DNA from: Mactromeris polynyma
Taxonomy: Eukaryota > Mollusca > Bivalvia > Venerida > Mactridae
Reading direction: 5' to 3'
Assembly (NCBI GenBank): GCA_032209605.1
Contig: JASFXZ010000001.1
Location: forward strand, 124,001-188,000
DNA: 64,000 nucleotides
Position numbers and translations under genes: made by a program. The notes beneath the pieces were generated by a model. It was given only the letters and a program-made list of their open reading frames with translations, had not been told where the DNA came from and ran no database searches. Positions 46,466-58,364 of the stretch are shown one piece after another (the first letter of the stretch is position 1; each line of letters opens with the position of its first letter).

Positions 46466-46594
46466 ATGAGAGCCGCTGTACGATTTCAAACCTCTTCTTT
46501 AAGTGACGTCATTTCCAGAAAACGTCACATTTGATCTTGAAATGACGTCACTTATATTATAGAAGAGGTTGTAAATCACATAGCAGCTCTCATA
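46466..46594. mobile_element. Hairpin MITE family B, minimal copy
   Basis: Core deleted, so nearly the whole 129 bp folds on itself: atgagagccgctgtacgatt against aatcacatagcagctctcat. Both arms carry TGACGTCA. Confidence 0.8.
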
Positions 46595-47250
46595 TATTAG
46601 AAGCAATGTTCTTATTACGGGAACTTGATATTTTCACAAAATATTTTTATCTTAGAATTTGATAAAAAAAAAGTAATCAATCGTGGACTATCAGCCACTC
46701 CTGTCTCAATCAAACATTTGTATTAACTTAGATGAAACACTCTCTTTGATAGTTTTATGACAACGATGATTAGTTACTATTGCGATAGGTTACTGGTTGT
46801 CTACATTCAATACTGCAGTGTTTCCTTAAGGCAACATTCTGAATGTCACTATTCAATTCGTGATGCTGAGCTTGCATTTCTACACACAGTATGGATGGCA
46901 TGCTATACAAGAAGTAGAATCTAACTCAAATACAATGTATAACAATTATCGAAAACCTTGATTTATTCAGTGATATTTAACTTTAAATTGCCTACTTTTA
47001 CAATATATTGTTACTTATGGGGAGAGGGCACATAACGTGATGTAGGGAAGGTCGCATTCAAAAACCAGAACTTCTCTGGACAGATCTAGGCACAATGATG
47101 GAGGCTCACACAGTCAGGAACACAACACAACAATAAACCGACCAGGGAGCGCATACAATGAAAACACAACAAAATCAGATCGAAATGATAAGAACGAGGG
47201 AATCAAACAACACAGCTTCACCAACAACCACAACTTGTAATACCCGTATA
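46595..47250. other. ARRDC intron 2 or downstream, no gene seen
   Basis: AT-rich, no exon recognised. Confidence 0.5.
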
Positions 47251-47470
47251 CAGTAGAACACGCTTATAACGAATTTCTGGGGACCGGGAGATTTACTTCG
47301 TTATATCCGAACTTTGTTATATCCATACAACGAAATTACGCTATATCCAAATTCACTATAACCGTGTAGTTATACAATGAAATATAGAGGAGCCTGTCGG
47401 GGAATAAAAATTACTACGTACTATCCGATAACTTCGTTATATCCAAGTACGTTATAAACGTGTTTCACTG
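47251..47470. mobile_element. MITE family D copy
   Basis: Starts cagtagaacacgcttataac and ends ttataaacgtgtttcactg, flanked by TA. Same inner motif (ggttataatgaa in one copy, its complement in the other) as 5065-5269. Confidence 0.85.
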
Positions 47471-47961
47471 TATACACAATGGTGTAGCCTCCTAGAACAC
47501 TTAAAGAGCATTGTAACATTTATACTATTGACATGATACAGACACAATAATTCTCTGCACTATATATCATTTTGTCTACAGTATAACTTTGCTCATTGAC
47601 CAGAAAAAAGTAATCAACTACTTCTCTCAGTATTGTTGGTCTGTTTATCGTTTGATTGGCATTGTTTCCTAGGAACATCTCGATTGTAAATCAAAAATGA
47701 GAAACGTATGCATGCGTGTATACAAATTCATAGGAGATTGTGTCGAGTTCGCTCTTTCTTGAAACAACTCAAACTGTTGCCATTCTGAATTTCTATAGAG
47801 GCTCTACAATCGCCAACATATTTTACAAAATACTTTAATAAGCTTAGCAGCCTCTTCGATCGTTCAAGCAATTACTTAGTATATAATAAACACACCGTAC
47901 TCCAATATTTCTCCGGTTTGAAATGAAAAGAAAATGTCTCCTGTATGAAAAAATCACACAT

Positions 47962-48250
47962 GTTATCATGGGCTTATAATCAGGGGCGTTTATTCTGGAA
48001 GATTTGATAGCTTAACATTATTGCGTAGTACATAACAATGCAGAAAAATAACTTCATCAATGATTTCATGGGACTATAATCAGGGGCTTTTATTCTAGAA
48101 GATGTGATAGCTTGACATTATGGAGTAGTACATAAGATTGCAGAAAAATAACTTCATCAATGATTTCATGGGCTTATAATCAGGGGCTTTTAGTCTGGAA
48201 TATGTGATCGCTTGACATTATGGAGTAGTACATATTATTGCAGTTTAATA
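47962..48250. repeat. 100-bp tandem repeat, about 2.9 units
   Basis: Unit: catgggcttataatcagggg, then cttttattctagaagatgtg and agcttgacattatggagtag, down to aacttcatcaatgattt. Confidence 0.9.
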
Positions 48251-48852
48251 ATTCGCTGGAGACCATTTATCTCCTGAATGAATGGGTGATTTCTAAGATT
48301 TCTTACGTCGTTACTTCTTCTTTCTGGTCTCTTTCCATATATTTGTCTGACATTCAGAAATTATAGAACCTGAAAAATGTCTTATTGGTTTGTTCTTGGC
48401 TTTTCTCTCCTCGTAACAACATGTGTATTGATCTGGTCAGTGCCATTGACTAGGGCCGAATGATAATTTCTCTGAGAATAAGAGTTTTGGTATGGTGATG
48501 GTCTGATTGATGGTTATCTTTGTCAAAAACATGTGATGTTGTCACGTGAAGGTATGATGATATAGGTCGTAAATAATGTAGTTTTGAGATAAGCGATACA
48601 GCTGTTCGCAAACCGTCGTGTATGTGTATAGAATACACATCGGGTACTATAAAAATATAAACATGTGGAATACATTTTTGAATATGCCAACATATGCAGT
48701 ACTGCTTGCACCCAATCTCATTGAAATCAGCCCCTAACTTTAGCTCCATTACTTTCCGCTGTTAGGATTTGACTACACTCCGTAAGAGGTCACGTTCATA
48801 TAACCTCTGCGTAACCAGGTGCTCGTTTGTGGTCCAATGAATTTCTTCTTAC

Positions 48853-49037
48853 AAAACCGTGTTTGTCGTCTTTCTCAAAATGGCTTTATCGTTTATTCGG
48901 AGTTTCTGTTTTTTAACGTCCTTCCTGCCGCTTCCGGTTATAAATATTTCCAAAAACGAAACACCACACAAACAACACCGATCAACCAAAGAATATTGCC
49001 GTGTATGAGTTGCGGTTGTATCCAAGGGAGCAGCCAT
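48853..49037 (-). CDS. Possible first coding exon of an unidentified minus-strand gene
   Basis: The minus strand opens with ATG at 49037 in context CAATATGGCTGC and reads MAAPLDTTATHTRQYSLV, then DRCCLCGVSF, and GRKDVKKQKLRINDKAI. It reaches the donor-like g-t-a-a-g-a at 48852 in phase 2. A CxxC knuckle followed by basic residues hints at the start of a zinc-binding module, but the partner cysteines would be in a next exon that I could not find. The upstream DNA has promoter-like features (CCAAT, paired AGGTCA). The product is not recognised. If real, it is nested against the ARRDC gene. It could instead be a solitary exon copied by a transposon. Confidence 0.35.
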
Positions 49038-49166
49038 ATTGAAATTGACGAAAATATGTAATCGGAACGCCTCGGTGATCTACGCTCAAATAGAATTTAC
49101 GGAGCTCGTCGGAGATCAACGAATATTCATAACTCTATACCACAGCATTTTGCAGCCGACGATTTG

Positions 49167-49199
49167 ATTGGCTACTCAAAGGTCACAAGAACGTGACCT
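49167..49199 (-). promoter_or_regulatory. CCAAT box and paired AGGTCA half-sites
   Basis: On the minus strand a CCAAT lies about 130 bases before the ATG at 49037. Just upstream, AGGTCA (49180-49185) and TGACCT (49194-49199) form an inverted pair with an 8-base spacer. The left one extends to TCAAAGGTCA, an extended nuclear-receptor half-site. Confidence 0.35.
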
Positions 49200-49893
49200 G
49201 TATTCGGCAGTCATCAGATCCAGTTAGCGTATAGTATAGGAGCGTGCGACTTTAATGAGGTTGGCTTGCACCATGTCGTACACTTACCAGTACTAGCTAT
49301 TACAATGTAGTAACTAACTCGAATGATTTTTATGACAATGTGTATTACTTCGTACGATCCATTGTTAACATTGTTGAAGAGCAACCCTAAACGTTTAATT
49401 AGATATGTATATTTATTCTGCTATAGTGCAGCGCACTGCATGTTTAGTGGTGTACCTCTTTGCAGCCAGCTGGTCGTCACGGATCCCTCCTTTTTTCAAC
49501 GGCAAATCTGGTTTAGTAGTAATACTCTATGGTGGAGGACACCAAAACCCGCAAGCAGAAGGAATGTGTCTGAAGTTTTAATTTTACCCATCTTGTCTTA
49601 ACCTTCACGGTTTCTCTTCATGTGTTCAGAATTCAGATAAGTCATCAAATATTTACTTGACTGGCTTCACGGGTCTACTGTTTTATACATGTGTTTCTAT
49701 GTTCTACGTGCATTAAATCTTGTAGGCTATTCGCCGTCGGTTATGTTTGCAACTTGTTCAGCGGGGATTGCCTTTCTTACAGTGTTCGTTTATTTGGATG
49801 ATAGCAGGGTGTCAGGTTTGGTGTATTAAACACTATACGGTGGTTTTGCCACTCATCGTATAAAGGAGGTGCTCCTATATTCAATCATCATTA

Positions 49894-50132
49894 ATGAACG
49901 CCGCTGTACAATTTCAAACCTCTTCTTTAAGTGACGTCATTGCCAGAAAACGTCACATGTGACGTCATCATGTGCTCACAGTTAACAATATTTGCCCCGT
50001 ATGGCAATTTGAAAACGAAGTGACCATATGGAGTAATATTGTTTCCTGCTTGCAAATTGTTACAGCACATGTTGAGTTTTCTTGAAATGACGTCACTTAC
50101 AGAAGAGGTTGTAAATCCCATAGCAGCGCACA
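49894..50132. mobile_element. Hairpin MITE family B copy
   Basis: Starts atgaacgccgctgtacaatt and ends gttgtaaatcccatagcagc. It carries three TGACGTCA sites. Confidence 0.8.
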
Positions 50133-52285
50133 TTTATATGTGTGGCTCGTGCCTCTACGCCTTTTCAATGGTTTCCATTGTTTGTCCGTGTACTTGTTGT
50201 TTGTGGCATTTCCTGATCGACTTCTTCATCCACTTTTAGTTGAACTACAACATTAAGACATATCAATATAAATGATAGCTAGACGTTTATATCACCGTGT
50301 CTCATCTTTTAGTCTTAAATTGTGATCTCAGAATAAGATGTCATTTTTTATGTCCTTTCGTTTCTTGCTCGAAGGTTATGATCGTTCATTTCAATCAAAC
50401 TTCACATTATGTAATTATTTTGTTATGTAAAGTTTATATCACTTATAAAGTTTTATTACGAAACGGAAAATCTGTTCCTCGGGACAATATCAACCATTTA
50501 TAACATACCAGAAAAGAAATCTTGTAATCTTCTTGCAGTAAATATTATGATATTGATTTCTATAAAGCGTAATGCAAGAGGTGATTGCACAAAAACAAAT
50601 CGGCGGACGTCATGCATTAAACGTATACGAAAGAACTCTTTCAATTACATGTAGTTCTAAGTATAAAAAAAGCCCTTACTTATGTGCTTTATGGAACCTC
50701 CCAAAAACTGGTTCACACTTGATATCGACACAGTATGTATACATTTTGGCATAATTTAAAAACAGACTTTGGACATTATCACGAGGAGTAGATGTCCTTA
50801 TATCACTACACGTTGTTGCTTTGGCGAGGAACTGCATGGCGCCTAGTCGTAACGACTGATTGTTCAGATGTGCCTTAAGTTTGTGCCGACGTCCTCGAAC
50901 ATTTCTAGACTCCGGACTGTTCATAGAGCTGCATTAGTGTTCTGCATTAGTGTTCTTTCATTACTTTGTGTTTTGTCACTTTACGTGTCTTATGAACAGG
51001 GGCGTTGTCAGCTTTGGTATGTGCATTATTCCAGTTATGTGACACACACATTTTCTAACATGTCAATATATTTACATTCAATGACAGCAATGTTCTTATG
51101 GCTTCATGTATTGCAGCCCCCTATACATTGTTATAACACTAAATGAGAGCTGGGCGGGATGACAAGGTAACTTGGAAGAGAGATTAAGTTGTTACAGGGA
51201 ATGCCACATACATTAAGACAATGCCTCCCCCACACAGACCCAAGAGCAACAACAGTTACATTAGGGACTGAGGTGCAAGGGTAACATGTATGGGAATGGT
51301 CTGGCCTAGCAACAAAACTAAAATATAGATAAGTTATGCGAAAGAACCCCAAAACCTTATGTTATGGCAACAGGAAGCCAATTTTAATATACCCTCCTCG
51401 ATATGAAAAGAACGAAGTGTTAGTCCCATTGATTCTACACAAGATATGTGTGTGCATCCCGTTGACCTTCCGTATTCGAAAATAGTTTCTGCTTAGTCGT
51501 CTGCTGTCTTCTTCAATGTATAACTTTTGCTGTTTGGTCCTTTGAAACCTTCCCCGTTCGTTGTCTGATTAAACCACTGACTGTGTCAGAAAAACTTCTT
51601 TAAATGTTAGTATTGCTGCTAGCTAGTATCTCAACGTGTGATACTAGCATATATAACACTTCTTGGGAGGTTCAAATAATGGTGTTCCCCGATTGAATTG
51701 TCTGGCTGTCAAAGGCCCGACTAGTAAAGTTAGGCGATGCCACAATTGTTTCATTTATAAATGCTCAACTCCGCTGTTTGCATACACCAAAATGTAAACT
51801 AGGACTCAGGCGATCTTTCCCGCGAACATCTACGCCATTGCATGATATTACGTAGTCGATGAGTTAATGGGGAAGCCATTCTTACTCAATTTTGCAAATC
51901 ATTGACGGCATATATTCATGTCGCTGTTAACATAACGGACGTGTATACGTTCATTTACGGCACCGTCTGTATAACATTTCTACAGCATATTATTGACAAA
52001 TTAACGATTGTTTTAGTTCGCTATGTGGAGAACTTGCGTCATATAGTTTTGCAGCCAACTTGTATACTACTGTCGCTGCCAAATAATAGTTTCTCTGTAT
52101 ACTTCTGGTAAATTTCCTAATATTGAAATTGTGCTAATTGAGAAATTGCAGAAATAATTACTGAGAAATAATCACCACATTATACATAACGTGCAATATA
52201 AAAGCGTAACTGAATATAATAATGTGTGAAATTAGGAATACACTTTTCTGGTGAAATATTACTGAATTATATCAAACAATTTACA
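50133..52285. other. Non-genic, repeat G only
   Basis: Contains repeat G copy 2. Weak open frames near 50676-50924 (minus) and 50868-51146 (plus) have no splice or homology support. Confidence 0.4.
51165..51310. repeat. Dispersed repeat G, copy 2
   Basis: gagagattaagttgttacag, aatgcctcccccacacagaccc, ggaatggtctgg; parallels 26435-26590. Confidence 0.5.
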
Positions 52286-53051
52286 CAGTTCATTCTAAAA
52301 TCATAGTGCTCAGTATATTCTAAAATCATTGTGTTCGGTTCATTTTAAAATCATTGTGCTCAGTATATTCTAAAATCATTGTGTTCGGTTCATTCTGAAA
52401 TCATTGTTCTCAGTATATTCTAAAATCATTGTGTTCGGTTCATTCTAAAATCATAGTGCTCAGTTCATTCTAAAATCATAGTGCTCAGTATATTCTAAAA
52501 TCACAGTGCTCAGTTTATTCTAAAATCATAGTGCTCAGTTTATTCTAAAATCATAGTGCTCAGTTTATTCTAAAATCATAGTGCTCAGTATATTCTAAAA
52601 TCATAGTGCTCAGTATATTCTAAAATCATAGTGCTCAGTATATTCTAAAATCATAGTGCTCAGTATATTCTAAAATCATAGTGCTCAGTTCATTCTAAAA
52701 TCATAGTGCTCAGTATATTCTAAAATCACAGTGCTCAGTTTATTCTAAAATCATAGTGCTCAGTTTATTCTAAAATCATAGTGCTCAGTTTATTCTAAAA
52801 TCATAGTGCTCAGTATATTCTAAAATCATAGTGCTCAGTATATTCTAAAATCATAGTGCTCAGTATATTCTAAAATCATAGTGCTCAGTATATTCTAAAA
52901 TCATAGTGCTCAGTATATTCTAAAATCATAGTGCTCAGTATATTCTAAAATCATTGTGTTCGGTTCATTCTAAAATCATAATGCTCAGTTTATTCTAAAA
53001 TCATAATGCTCAGTCTATCTTAAAATCATAGTGCTCAGTTTATTTTAAAAT
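52286..53051. repeat. 25-bp tandem array, about 30 units
   Basis: Unit: cagtatattctaaaatcata then gtgct. Variants cagttcatt/cagtttatt and gtgttcgg are ordered in blocks; the run 52435-52690 resembles 52680-52930, suggesting a block duplication. Confidence 0.95.
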
Positions 53052-53597
53052 CGTTTTCGCAGCTTATTTCTTAATGTCTCTCTAAATACAACGCGTCAAC
53101 GCGTTCTGTTTTTTGTAGCCGCCTGTATGCAGGCGAGTTCGAAGTCGTCAGCCAATGAGAATAACTGTTGGAAAATATTGACCAATAGAATTCGTTAACA
53201 CAACAATGGTATTCTCAAATAATTTGAATCAACAGGACAACCAATCAGATGACTAATAACAAACAGAACTTATTCGTCTGCTTGAAGTGAATTATATATG
53301 CATCACAGTATATAGTACAAGTATAATGCCCTTGAAGATAATACATCAATTATTTATTTCCTTTGAAAGACTCGTTTTAACGTATCCGAAAGTCTATAAT
53401 AGGGGAAATTACGGTCTTTTGGTGAACATGGATTATTTGTCAGACTATCGAATAGATATATTTTCAACAATAATAACACTATTAGTACGTTATGAATATG
53501 TAATTCCATCTGGCTGGATTTGATGTATATCAAAAATCAATTTCAATTGTTTCGAGAAATATTTAAATAAGAACGTCTCTACGTATTGGATGAAACG
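53052..53597. other. No feature seen
   Basis: A brief acgcgtcaacgcgt inverted repeat at 53090; otherwise nothing recognised. Confidence 0.4.
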
Positions 53598-53742
53598 TAT
53601 TTAGTTTCCTGGGTTACTAACCAGTATTGTAGCCTAGTTCATGGATTGTGAAGTCGGCGGCTCAACATCGCCCCATGTGGGCTACGCACCCACGACCTTT
53701 GGATCAAGAGTCAGGAGCTTTACCCCTTGACTACTATAAGTG
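53598..53742 (-). mobile_element. tRNA-derived SINE (family S1), diverged
   Basis: Minus strand: head with agctcctgactcttgatcc and aaggtcgtgggtgcgtagcc, body cacaatccatgaac. Confidence 0.65.
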
Positions 53743-54594
53743 GTCTACATCTCTAGGAATTGAAACAGTAGTCTGTCTGTGGAGTCCAACAGTACATCAC
53801 TATAACGTGTATACTTCATTAACACTAAAGCTTTTATTTGTCTGAATATATAGTGACGAGAATGTACTTGTTACCATAGAAACTGTTTCGTCTAGAACTT
53901 GAGTTTAATTGAGTTTGATGGACACAGAGTCTGAATTTGGCCAAAGGCATTACATTCTAATATAATTTACACTAAAAGCATTTCTTGGCTGACAAAAGTA
54001 GAACACTTCGAGATATTAAGAGCTCGAGATATTATATGTAATATTTGTATGTAAAAACATGTCCTAATCACCGTATTACATCGTAAAGTGTCTACACTAC
54101 AGATATAGATTTAAAACAAGAATTCTTCGTAAGTGACGACATTCACCGCATGACATCTAAAACTGAGCTGGCATTTTGTTTAATAATCCAGAAGGAAGTG
54201 GATTTAATCTGTGACAGTGTCAGGGAGGTGTTTATGCTCACCCAGTAATAGCACGGTGAGATTCCGATGTTAAATCCATTAGCAAGATTCTCAATCTTTC
54301 TCTTCCAAGTTTTCATCGATTACAATCAATAGCATGATTCTGTTATCCGCATTGATTAAAACTGCATATCAACTGAAAATATATTTTATATAAAATTATA
54401 GAAGTCAATAATAAGACCATCGGCCAAGACATTGCAATAACATATAAATCATACGATTATTCAGTGGTCACAAACACTGCACTGTTCAAATTAGCCTGAG
54501 GCTTTTAATAACATCAAGCCACCTTGTATGGTATCATTCGTATTGATATTTGTTATCAGTTCTGTTCATGTACAATTCTGCTTTATCAGTGGGT

Positions 54595-54752
54595 ATTTAT
54601 TTTACATCGATTGTGAAATAAGAACTTGCTTCCAGGGTTACTAACCAGTACTCGCGCCAGGGATTCATGGATTGTGAAGTTTGTGATTAAACCAAGGCTT
54701 GAACTCATGACCTTTGGATCAGGAGTCAAGCGCTCTGCCATCGACTACTGCG
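54595..54752 (-). mobile_element. tRNA-derived SINE (family S1)
   Basis: Minus strand: gagcgcttgactcctgatcc, aaaggtcatgagttcaagcc, body, tail cacaatcgatgtaaaataaa. Confidence 0.7.
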
Positions 54753-55148
54753 CTTATCAGCAGACAGCGCTTGTCTAGATGACGTTTATAAATACTTATA
54801 TTGAATTAGTAGATGTCCTGACTAGTTGTGTATGATCTATAAACTCAATGTCGCCATTATTTAAATGACGGTCAATGTAACTGGTCATTTTCAAATAGTC
54901 GCTATTGGTAGGGTACACTTAAGTATATTATGCAAACAGGATGAGGTATTTCAAATGCCATTACCATTTATTTGCTATCAAATACACGGTGAATCGTTGG
55001 CGGCGTACGGACAATACTTTATGGAATTGTATCAGGATTTAGATCAAGGACTTAAATGGTGAACTGTTCTTTATTCTCGTTGAAATACATACATTTATCA
55101 TACGGTGGGAATACGATATTTGATAAAGAGTTCCTAATGTACTACGCC

Positions 55149-55623
55149 GTTCTATAATGGAACCACATGAGACCATTGAGCAATGTTCTATAATGGAACC
55201 ACAGGAGACCATTGAGCAATGTTCTATAATGGAACCACATGAGACCATTGAGCAATGTTCTATAATGGAACCACATGAGACCATTGAGCAATGTTCTATA
55301 ATGGAACCACAGGAGACCATTGAGCAATGTTCTATAATGGAACCACACGAGACCATTGAGCAATGCTCTATAATGGAACCACATGAGACCATTGAGCAAT
55401 GTTCTATAATGGAACCACACGAGACCATTGAGCAATGCTCTATAATGGAACCACATGAGACCATTGAGCAATGTTCTATAATGGAACCACATGATACCAT
55501 TGAGCAATGTTCTATAATGGAACCACAGGAGACCATTGAGCAATGTTCTATAATGGAACCACATGAGACCATTGAGTAATGTTCTATAATGGGACCACAC
55601 GAGACCATTGAGAAATGTTCTAT
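55149..55623. repeat. 36-bp tandem array, 13 units
   Basis: Unit: gttctataatggaaccacat, gagaccattgagcaat. 36 bp and stop-free in several frames, giving repetitive ORFs on both strands (MEPHETIEQCSI on plus). Confidence 0.95.
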
Positions 55624-57139
55624 ACACAATCACCGTCTTGTTTACGTTATTTAATATCTAATGAAAAACCCATTAAACTGAGATAGATTTGCTAATATTT
55701 TAGTAGAATACAACAATATAACACGATGATACTTGGAGTGTACTATTGCATAGTCCCAAATAACTGGTATTGTAGTATGTGGCCGAAGAGAAGCAACCTG
55801 TTGTGTTCCTTTTTGCACAGTTGCATTATGGTTCGCAATATTTCTTTTAAATAAATGATTGCAAAGTCAATGATAAAGACTACATAAAAGTCAACTAAAT
55901 AGCTTTAAATACGTCTGCGAGTCAGTGAGAAAATTTCTTCTCCGTATAAGCTAAGTAACCATTTTACTCAAATTACGTGATGGTTTTTTAAAGAGTCTCT
56001 ACTTATTTTTACCATTATCACATATATTTACCTCATTTTGATGCGATTACTAGTTATATAGCAAAAATTTTAACAGCGTCTGCTGTCCTACTTTCGTAAG
56101 ACAGATACAATGTACTTATATATTATATTTAGAAGTTCCTAGACGACCGTGATATTTTTCTCGACGTAGTCGTGATAATTTAGATATTGATCCAGAAACT
56201 TAGACAATTGGTGCCAAATATGTTCACTGAAAGAACAAGCACGTGTGTGAAACTGTTGCTAAGACGATACAAGTACGTATTTTGAGACGATCGATCTACT
56301 ATTATTGAGAAACAAGAAATATCTTTAAAAAAGATAAACGGCGTAGGTAGAATGATGTCTTCCGGTATGTAAAATGAAATAATGCTTTTTGCAACATGTT
56401 GAAAAATAAATCCTTACAAAAAAACTAACTCGGATCTATGTATACTATAATCATGGACCTGTCTTATCAGGGTCATTTTATATATGTTGTTTTATCGTAG
56501 ATTCGTGCTCCTAGGCAGAAAAGTCATTGCAAGTTCATTCAGTACACAGTTTCCTTACATATTTTTTTTCCTTTTAAACTAAAATTCCCCATTAATGTAA
56601 ACCATTCCAAAGTCTGAAGCAACATTTGTTTATGTTTGGCAATAAAACATGTGCTTAAAAACTTAGGAAGCTTTCTCATTAGATTCGTGCCCCTGGGAAA
56701 TCTGCCTCGTTCTGGTTTGTAAACAATTTGATGACGTAAAAAGATGGATCAATATCCAACTGATAATGTTCGCACATCTTACGAAAAACTCGTGTGTTGC
56801 CTCTTGGGTGAACGAAAACCCCGTTATGATAGGTCATAATATTAAAAAAAGCCCGCTTCGAGGACAACAAGGTTTTATACGTCTGATTATGGTGTGACAG
56901 TTAGGCGCATGCATTTGCATCAATATTTTTAATGTTAGTACTTTTAGATTTTTTACGTTTCACATAATGTGCTTACTTGACAGACTGTTCCGGACAAGCG
57001 TCTATCAGTTAGACTCATCAACGAGTGGTGGACATTACGCTGTAGACGCTTGTTTGTTTGTTTTCATCAGGTTTGACGCCGTTTTACAACCATGTTGACC
57101 TAACTAGTTTTCCTGGAATAAATTATCAACCAGTACTAA
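55624..57139. other. Mostly non-genic; one weak minus-strand frame
   Basis: A 63-codon minus-strand frame at 56679-56870 (YHNGVFVHPRGN, FRKMCEHYQLDIDPSFYV) looks protein-like but is unassigned. The rest is AT-rich. Confidence 0.35.
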
Positions 57140-57296
57140 CTTGCTCTCCCGCAAGAAACTGACAATTTCTCCACATGTGCAAGGCATGACCGTAGCCAAT
57201 GTCACGGAAGAACAACCTGCCCAACCCGGGAATCAAACCCGGATATACCAGGTGACAGTCTAGCGCTCTACCATCTGAGCTAGCCGGGTGGGCTAC
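57140..57296 (-). mobile_element. tRNA-derived SINE (family S2)
   Basis: Minus strand head is cloverleaf-like: cccggctagctcagatggta, gagcgctagact, gggtttgattcccgg, then caggttgttcttccgtgaca, matching 32495-32625. The head is not a functional tRNA: no closed acceptor stem. Confidence 0.75.
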
Positions 57297-58364
57297 GCTG
57301 CAGACGTAGATATAAAATGTTATCAAAATTATAAGTTATAGCACGCCTAATAATTATTTTTTAAGAAGTTTCAAATCTACGAAAAGGATTCACCAATGTA
57401 AGTTAATACCGTTTAACTACATGACAACACCTGTTAACTCATTAAAGTAGACAATTTAGCCTAACACATTGGGTATATACAACAGAGAGACTAGTCACTC
57501 AGATAGTTTTACTGTTTTCATATTCGTTGATCTGTATCAGTGGCAGTGAGTGGGATTTGTTTCCTGTCGGATCGATAAGTTTGTGTTCATCATTTATTCA
57601 AAAGCAATATACATTGGTCAGTCCTTGATGATTATTTTTTCGAGAAAATGTATAGATCTATTGCTCTATATTAGTTTGTAACGACTATTTGAACATTCTT
57701 AAGAGTCTATCACACTGACTGTGACAAACTTTAATTATAAACACCGACTTCTAATCATTGCATGCAGAACAACCATTTAAACGTGAGCAGTCTGTTTAAT
57801 GTTTCCATTCCGAACGTCAACCAATGACACCATACCGGAATTATGCCAGATATCGATATTTGGCACGCACGGTTATTGGCCTCGCGTTGTCCATATACGT
57901 TTATATACATATAGTGCGATTGTATTACTATATTTAGTAACATATGCAACAACATATTCGTATCCATATCCGAATGCGACTATAAACAACAAGGATGAGC
58001 TGTGAAAGTTTTAATGTTTTGTTAGTTGAATGGTTCAGACGGTTCGTGCTTGTTCGACTTTTCACACGCGGCTTCCACCGAGGTCGCTTCTGCGAAGTGT
58101 TGAAGCTTAGTGAATGAAACATCGACTTAGTGCCGCACAAAGCATACAAACGCACACCATAATTATCGAGTAAACATCTTTTCCAAACTTTCCTAGGACG
58201 CCATGACCACGTAAAATTGATACCTTACATGAAGTAGTTCGGCCTATTGTTGCCAGCTGTCTTGACTTGAACTGTGATATTTTCCATCCAATAAAGCCCC
58301 CACTGTTAGTCCTCTTTGATTCTCGTAGTTATTCCTTATGGTCGGCCAGGCCATTCCTTGCGCC
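57297..58364. other. No feature seen before the 59-bp array
   Basis: AT-rich single-copy sequence; no exon recognised. Confidence 0.5.

Noticed and set aside
49323..49601. 92-codon plus-strand ORF upstream of the minus-strand promoter
   Set aside because: No good acceptor or donor and no recognisable motif.
50676..50924. 82-codon minus-strand ORF
   Set aside because: Possible but unsupported; overlaps an equally long plus-strand frame.
54865..55062. 65-codon plus-strand ORF considered as ARRDC exon 3
   Set aside because: Lacks the proline- and phenylalanine-rich strand expected next in the arrestin fold, and has no acceptor in the required phase.
55039..55633. Three long ORFs on both strands
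   Set aside because: 36-bp tandem array; stop-free by unit length.
57126..57326. True tRNA gene on the minus strand
   Set aside because: A and B boxes and a partial cloverleaf exist, but the acceptor stem does not close and the sequence continues into a SINE body shared with 32495-32625.
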